A stretch of 64,000 nucleotides of DNA. It comes from Pseudomonas sp. TCU-HL1. GTDB taxonomy: Bacteria; Pseudomonadota; Gammaproteobacteria; Pseudomonadales; Pseudomonadaceae. The DNA lies in contig NZ_CP015992.1 of assembly GCF_001708505.1 (NCBI RefSeq), positions 2,108,001 to 2,172,000 of the forward strand. The letters run 5' to 3'. A program made the position numbers and the translations under genes. Positions 60,299 through 64,000 of this stretch are shown one piece after another. A model generated the notes under the pieces. It was not told the DNA's origin and did not search any database. It worked only from the letters and a program-made list of their open reading frames with translations. Position 1 is the first letter of the stretch. Every line of letters starts with the position of its first letter.

Positions 60299-60340
60299 AA
60301 CGAATAGCATGGCGCGGAGTGCGCCTAACGAGAGGAAAGC

Positions 60341-61423
60341 ATGAGCAAGCAGATTCTGATTCTTCCCGGCGACGGCATCGGCCCGGAAATCATGGCCGAG
60401 GCGGTCAAGGTGCTGGAAGTGGCCAACGACAAGTTCCAGCTTGGTTTCGAGCTGACCGAAGATGTCATCGGCGGCGCTGCCATCGACAAGCACGGCGTAC
60501 CGCTGGCTGATGAGACCCTGGAGCGCGCGCGCAAGGCGGATGCCGTGCTGCTGGGCGCCGTGGGTGGTCCGAAGTGGGACAAGATCGAGCGCGACATCCG
60601 TCCGGAGCGCGGCTTGCTGAAAATCCGCTCGCAACTGGGTCTCTTCGCCAACCTGCGCCCGGCCATCCTCTATCCGCAACTGGCCGAGGCCTCCAGCCTC
60701 AAGCCGGAAGTGGTTGCCGGCCTGGACATCCTCATCGTCCGCGAACTGACCGGCGGCATCTATTTCGGTCAGCCCCGCGAGCAGCGCGTGCTGGAGAATG
60801 GCGAGCGTCAGGCCTATGACACCCTGCCGTACAGCGAGAGCGAAATTCGTCGCATCGCCCGCGTCGGCTTCGACATGGCCCGCGTGCGCAACAAGAAGCT
60901 GTGCTCGGTGGACAAGGCCAACGTCCTGGCCTCCAGCCAGCTGTGGCGCGAAGTGGTGGAAGAGGTGGCCCAGGATTATCCGGACGTCGAGCTCAGCCAC
61001 ATGTACGTCGACAACGCTGCCATGCAACTGGTGCGCGCGCCCAAGCAGTTCGATGTGATGGTCACCGACAACATGTTCGGCGACATCCTGTCGGATGAGG
61101 CTTCCATGCTCACCGGCTCCATCGGCATGCTGCCCTCCGCCTCGCTGGATTCGAACAATAAGGGCATGTATGAGCCTTGCCACGGCTCGGCACCGGACAT
61201 CGCCGGCCAGGGCATCGCCAACCCATTGGCGACCATACTCTCTGTATCGATGATGCTCCGCTACAGCTTCAACCAGACCGCTGCCGCCGACGCCATCGAG
61301 AAGGCCGTCAGCCTGGTGCTGGACCAGGGGCTGCGGACGGGTGATATCTACTCTGCCGGTGCGACCAAGGTCGGTACCCGCGAAATGGGCGATGCAGTGG
61401 TTGCGGCACTGCGGAATCTGTAA
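60341..61423 (+). CDS. leuB: 3-isopropylmalate dehydrogenase
   Basis: A 360-residue NAD-dependent beta-decarboxylating dehydrogenase. Signatures are ILPGDGIGPEIMAEAVKVL at the N-terminus, RELTGGIYFG (near residue 132), and the metal site NMFGDILSDEASML (near 245). It makes 2-oxoisocaproate for leucine. GAGAGGAAAGC precedes the ATG. Confidence 0.98.
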   Translation: MSKQILILPGDGIGPEIMAEAVKVLEVANDKFQLGFELTEDVIGGAAIDKHGVPLADETLERARKADAVLLGAVGGPKWDKIERDIRPERGLLKIRSQLGLFANLRPAILYPQLAEASSLKPEVVAGLDILIVRELTGGIYFGQPREQRVLENGERQAYDTLPYSESEIRRIARVGFDMARVRNKKLCSVDKANVLASSQLWREVVEEVAQDYPDVELSHMYVDNAAMQLVRAPKQFDVMVTDNMFGDILSDEASMLTGSIGMLPSASLDSNNKGMYEPCHGSAPDIAGQGIANPLATILSVSMMLRYSFNQTAAADAIEKAVSLVLDQGLRTGDIYSAGATKVGTREMGDAVVAALRNL

Positions 61424-61480
61424 TCTGTCGGGCTCGCTGGATAACCAGCGGCCCACTTTTTCAAGAAAGGTGTAGTTGTC

Positions 61481-62593
61481 ATGAAGCGTGTAGGTCTGAT
61501 CGGTTGGCGCGGCATGGTGGGTTCCGTGCTCATCCAGCGAATGCTGGAAGAGCGGGATTTCGACCTGATCGAGCCGGTGTTCTTCACCACTTCCAATGTC
61601 GGTGGCCAGGGCCCCGCGGTCGGCAAGGAAATTGCCCCGCTGAAGGACGCCTACAGCATTGACGAGCTGAAGAGCCTCGATGTGATCCTGACCTGCCAGG
61701 GTGGCGACTACACCAACGAGGTGTTCCCCAAGCTGCGTGAAGCCGGCTGGCAAGGCTACTGGATCGACGCGGCTTCCAGCCTGCGCATGCAGGATGACGC
61801 GGTGATCGTCCTCGATCCGGTCAACCGCCGTGTCATCGATCAATCCCTGGATGCGGGCACCAAGAACTACATCGGCGGCAACTGCACCGTCAGCCTGATG
61901 CTGATGGCCCTGGGCGGCCTGTTCGAGGCCGGTCTGGTGGAATGGATGAGCGCCATGACCTATCAGGCCGCTTCCGGCGCCGGCGCGCAGAACATGCGTG
62001 AGCTGATCAAGCAGATGGGCGCGACCCATGCGGCGGTGGCCGACGAACTGGCCAACCCGGCCAGCGCCATCCTCGATATCGACCGCAAAGTGGCTGAAGC
62101 CATGCGTGGTGAGGACTTCCCCGCCGAGAACTTCGGCGTGCCCCTGGCCGGTAGCCTGATCCCCTGGATCGACAAGGAACTGCCCAACGGCCAGAGCCGC
62201 GAAGAGTGGAAGGGCCAGGCCGAAACCAACAAGATTCTCGGTCGCTTCAAGAGCCCGATCCCGGTTGACGGTATTTGCGTGCGCATCGGCGCCATGCGTT
62301 GCCACAGCCAGGCGCTGACCATCAAGCTGAACAAGGACGTGCCGATCGCCGACATCGAAGGCATGATCAGCCAGCACAACCCTTGGGTGAAACTGGTTCC
62401 GAACCAGCGTGAAATCAGCATGCGCGAGCTGACCCCGACCGCCGTGACCGGCACCCTGAGCGTTCCGGTCGGCCGTCTGCGCAAGCTGAACATGGGCTCC
62501 CAGTACCTGGGCGCCTTCACCGTGGGCGACCAGCTCCTCTGGGGTGCAGCCGAACCGCTGCGCCGCATGCTGCGCATCCTGCTGGAGCGTTGA
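61481..62593 (+). CDS. asd: Aspartate-semialdehyde dehydrogenase
   Basis: A 370-residue enzyme that makes aspartate semialdehyde for lysine, threonine, methionine and cell-wall diaminopimelate. NADP motif GWRGMVG (residues 8-14). The active-site Cys135 lies in GGNCTVSLML and the catalytic His near 274 in MRCHSQAL. It is followed by an Asd-like paralogue. Confidence 0.98.
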   Translation: MKRVGLIGWRGMVGSVLIQRMLEERDFDLIEPVFFTTSNVGGQGPAVGKEIAPLKDAYSIDELKSLDVILTCQGGDYTNEVFPKLREAGWQGYWIDAASSLRMQDDAVIVLDPVNRRVIDQSLDAGTKNYIGGNCTVSLMLMALGGLFEAGLVEWMSAMTYQAASGAGAQNMRELIKQMGATHAAVADELANPASAILDIDRKVAEAMRGEDFPAENFGVPLAGSLIPWIDKELPNGQSREEWKGQAETNKILGRFKSPIPVDGICVRIGAMRCHSQALTIKLNKDVPIADIEGMISQHNPWVKLVPNQREISMRELTPTAVTGTLSVPVGRLRKLNMGSQYLGAFTVGDQLLWGAAEPLRRMLRILLER

Positions 62594-62701
62594 GGGGCGG
62601 TCGGGTACCGATGAGGCTCGCCGGTACCCACGACCCCTTGATTGCCTGCATGCGGGGTGGCGGTTAAAGTGCCGCTCCCCGCATCGCCAGAAGTAACCCC
62701 C

Positions 62702-63730
62702 ATGAGCCAGTCCCTCGACATCGCCGTAATCGGCGCCACCGGCACCGTTGGCGAAACTCTCGTCCAGCTCCTCGATGAGCGGGATTTTCCGGTCGGTAAC
62801 CTTTACCTGCTCGCCAGCGGCGAGTCCGCAGGTGCCTCGGTGCCCTTCAAGGGCCGCAACCTGCGAGTGCGAGATGTAGCCGACTTCGACTTCTCCCAGG
62901 TGCGCCTGGCGTTCTTCGCGGCAGGTGAGGCCGTTACCCGCAGCTTTGCGGACCGTGCCACGGCGGTGGGCTGTTCGCTGATCGACTTGTCCGGTGCCCT
63001 GGATCAAGGGGATGCGCCGAGCCTGGTGCCTGAAGCCAATCCGCAATTGCTTGCAGGCCTTGCCGCGCCCTACCGCTTGGCCAGTCCGAGTGCTTCAGCT
63101 GTTGCCCTGGCCTGCGTACTGGCTCCGCTGAAGGGCCTGCTCAAGCCTCAACGCCTCACTGTGGCGGCCAGTCTTGCGGTTTCCAGTCGCGGGCGTGAAG
63201 GCGTTACCGAACTGGCCCGGCAGACGGCGGAACTGCTCAACGCGCGCCCGCTGGAGCCTCGTTTCTTCGATCGTCAGATCGCCTTCAATATCCTGGCCCA
63301 GGCCGGCACACCGGATGCCGAAGGGCACATCAGTCTGGAGCGGCGCCTGGTCGCCGAGATCAAGCAGCTCCTCGGCGAGCCCGGCATGCGCATCTCTGCG
63401 ACCTGTGCGCTGGCGCCGGTCTTCTTCGGCGACAGCCTGGCGGTTTCCCTCGTGGCCGAGAGTGCTGTGGATGTCGCTGCGGTCCGTGAACGCCTGGCGC
63501 AAGCACCGAGCGTCGAGTTCGTGGAGGAGGAGGGCGACTATCCGACCGCTGTCGGCGACGCCGTGGGGCAGGATTCGGTATATGTAGGTCGGGTTCGCGG
63601 AGGGCTGGATGATCCTTGCGAACTCAATTTGTGGATTGCTTCAGATAATGCAAGAAAAGGCGCTGCGCTCAATGCTGTGCAGTCCGCCGAGTTGTTGATA
63701 AAACACTATCTGTCAAAGATACTTACCTGA
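62702..63730 (+). CDS. Asd paralogue lacking the catalytic cysteine (Usg-like)
   Basis: A 342-residue protein with the Asd fold: N-terminal IGATGTVGETLVQLL and a dimerisation domain (NILAQAGTPDAEGHISLERR). The position of the active-site Cys reads ASPSASAVALACVL (about residues 127-140), so the normal Asn-Cys-Thr motif is gone and enzyme activity is unlikely. It resembles E. coli Usg and PA3116. ATG 62702 is used; an in-frame earlier start looks non-coding. It precedes fimV, as in P. aeruginosa. Confidence 0.9.
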   Translation: MSQSLDIAVIGATGTVGETLVQLLDERDFPVGNLYLLASGESAGASVPFKGRNLRVRDVADFDFSQVRLAFFAAGEAVTRSFADRATAVGCSLIDLSGALDQGDAPSLVPEANPQLLAGLAAPYRLASPSASAVALACVLAPLKGLLKPQRLTVAASLAVSSRGREGVTELARQTAELLNARPLEPRFFDRQIAFNILAQAGTPDAEGHISLERRLVAEIKQLLGEPGMRISATCALAPVFFGDSLAVSLVAESAVDVAAVRERLAQAPSVEFVEEEGDYPTAVGDAVGQDSVYVGRVRGGLDDPCELNLWIASDNARKGAALNAVQSAELLIKHYLSKILT

Positions 63731-63752
63731 AAATTTGTAGAAATATTCTAGC

Positions 63753-63779
63753 TTGACAATACTGGCTTGGCCTTATCGT
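63753..63779 (+). promoter_or_regulatory. Weak candidate promoter of fimV
   Basis: A consensus -35 box TTGACA (63753-63758) is followed by a poor -10 match (TATCGT, 63774-63779) at a short 15-base spacing. It lies about 95 bases upstream of fimV. The long leader suggests it may not be the only promoter. Confidence 0.35.
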
Positions 63780-63872
63780 TGATGGGGAGCCGCCGTTCAG
63801 GCGTGCGCAGGCAGCGACTTAAGACCCTCCTCTCGCAATGCGAGAAAAAAGATAAAACAAGGGAATCACTCT

Positions 63873-64000
63873 ATGGTTCGGGTTCGCAAACTTGTGCTGG
63901 CAATCGCGGCCGCATCCGCACTGACTTCGGGCATGGCCAATGCCTTGGGGCTTGGGGAAGTCACCCTGCGCTCTTCCTTGAATCAGCCCCTGGATGCGGA
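63873..64000 (+). CDS. fimV: FimV, N-terminal part (runs off the window)
   Basis: The first 42 codons only. A signal peptide (VRKLVLAIAAASALTSGMANA) is followed by LGLGEVTLRSSLNQPLDA, the conserved start of the mature FimV peptidoglycan-binding protein, which organises polar type IV pili and signalling in Pseudomonas. A GGGAATCAC site precedes the ATG. Its place after the Asd paralogue matches P. aeruginosa. Confidence 0.93.
   Translation, partial: MVRVRKLVLAIAAASALTSGMANALGLGEVTLRSSLNQPLDA

Noticed and set aside
59480..63046. Very long open frame (about 1188 codons) on the minus strand across leuD to the Asd paralogue
   Set aside because: It is antisense to five well-supported genes, is very rich in Ala, Gly, His and Arg, and reflects high GC third positions of the plus-strand genes.

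Overview
The window is a high-GC pseudomonad chromosome segment. The genes from rpsA and ihfB through an O-antigen locus, uvrB, an EmrAB-type pump, gltX, tRNA-Ala/Glu genes, ibpA, leuCDB, asd and fimV keep the order known from Pseudomonas aeruginosa (about PA3162 down to PA3115). Genus Pseudomonas is therefore well supported; the species cannot be fixed from sequence reading alone.

Layout. (1) 1-7.9 kb: two overlapping PAS-domain genes, an EamA transporter, and two DNA-damage transcription units. Each damage unit has a perfect CTGT-N8-ACAG LexA box. One encodes two small uncharacterised proteins, divergent from the periplasmic endonuclease endA. The other encodes a VRR-NUC nuclease and an XPD/DinG-like helicase carrying a PD-(D/E)XK-like N-terminal domain. 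(2) 8.2-11.8 kb: a tight four-gene operon (flavin monooxygenase, RidA, DUF1028, ArgE-like M20 peptidase) that looks like an undescribed catabolic route for an amino acid-like compound. (3) 12.1-14.2 kb: rpsA and ihfB. The usual upstream neighbour cmk is missing.

(4) 15.0-32.9 kb: an O-antigen locus. WbpA, WbpB, WbpE and WbpD should make UDP-2,3-diacetamido-glucuronic acid; no WbpI epimerase is present. A Campylobacter Pgl-like set (PglC-, PglD- and PglE-like proteins plus WbpM/PglF) should make UDP-diacetylbacillosamine and load it on undecaprenyl phosphate. Three intact glycosyltransferases and one truncated one, a Wzx flippase, and an unusual 957-residue protein joining a GT-C-like membrane domain to a MurJ/MVF-type flippase domain complete the set. 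No separate wzy or wzz was recognised. Parts of the locus are visibly AT-richer than the flanks, as expected of a transferred cassette.

(5) 33.0-37.0 kb: an IS66-family element disrupted by a second, oppositely oriented copy of the same family. Both have perfect 8-bp target duplications. (6) 37.1-47.6 kb: tRNA-Asn, an aspartate/aromatic aminotransferase, uvrB, a second EamA transporter, an EmrB/EmrA pump with a divergent LysR regulator, gltX, and six tRNA genes (three Ala-Glu pairs) built on a 257-bp tandem repeat. (7) 47.7-56.3 kb: TetR regulator with an alpha/beta hydrolase, KDPG-type aldolase, thioesterase, a small exported protein, dusC, a relic of a deleted short-chain dehydrogenase, ibpA with a sigma-32 promoter and ROSE-like RNA thermometer, and a six-PAS GGDEF-EAL protein. 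(8) 56.4-64.0 kb: a LysR regulator divergent from leuC-leuD-methyltransferase-leuB-asd, an Asd paralogue lacking the catalytic cysteine, and the start of fimV.
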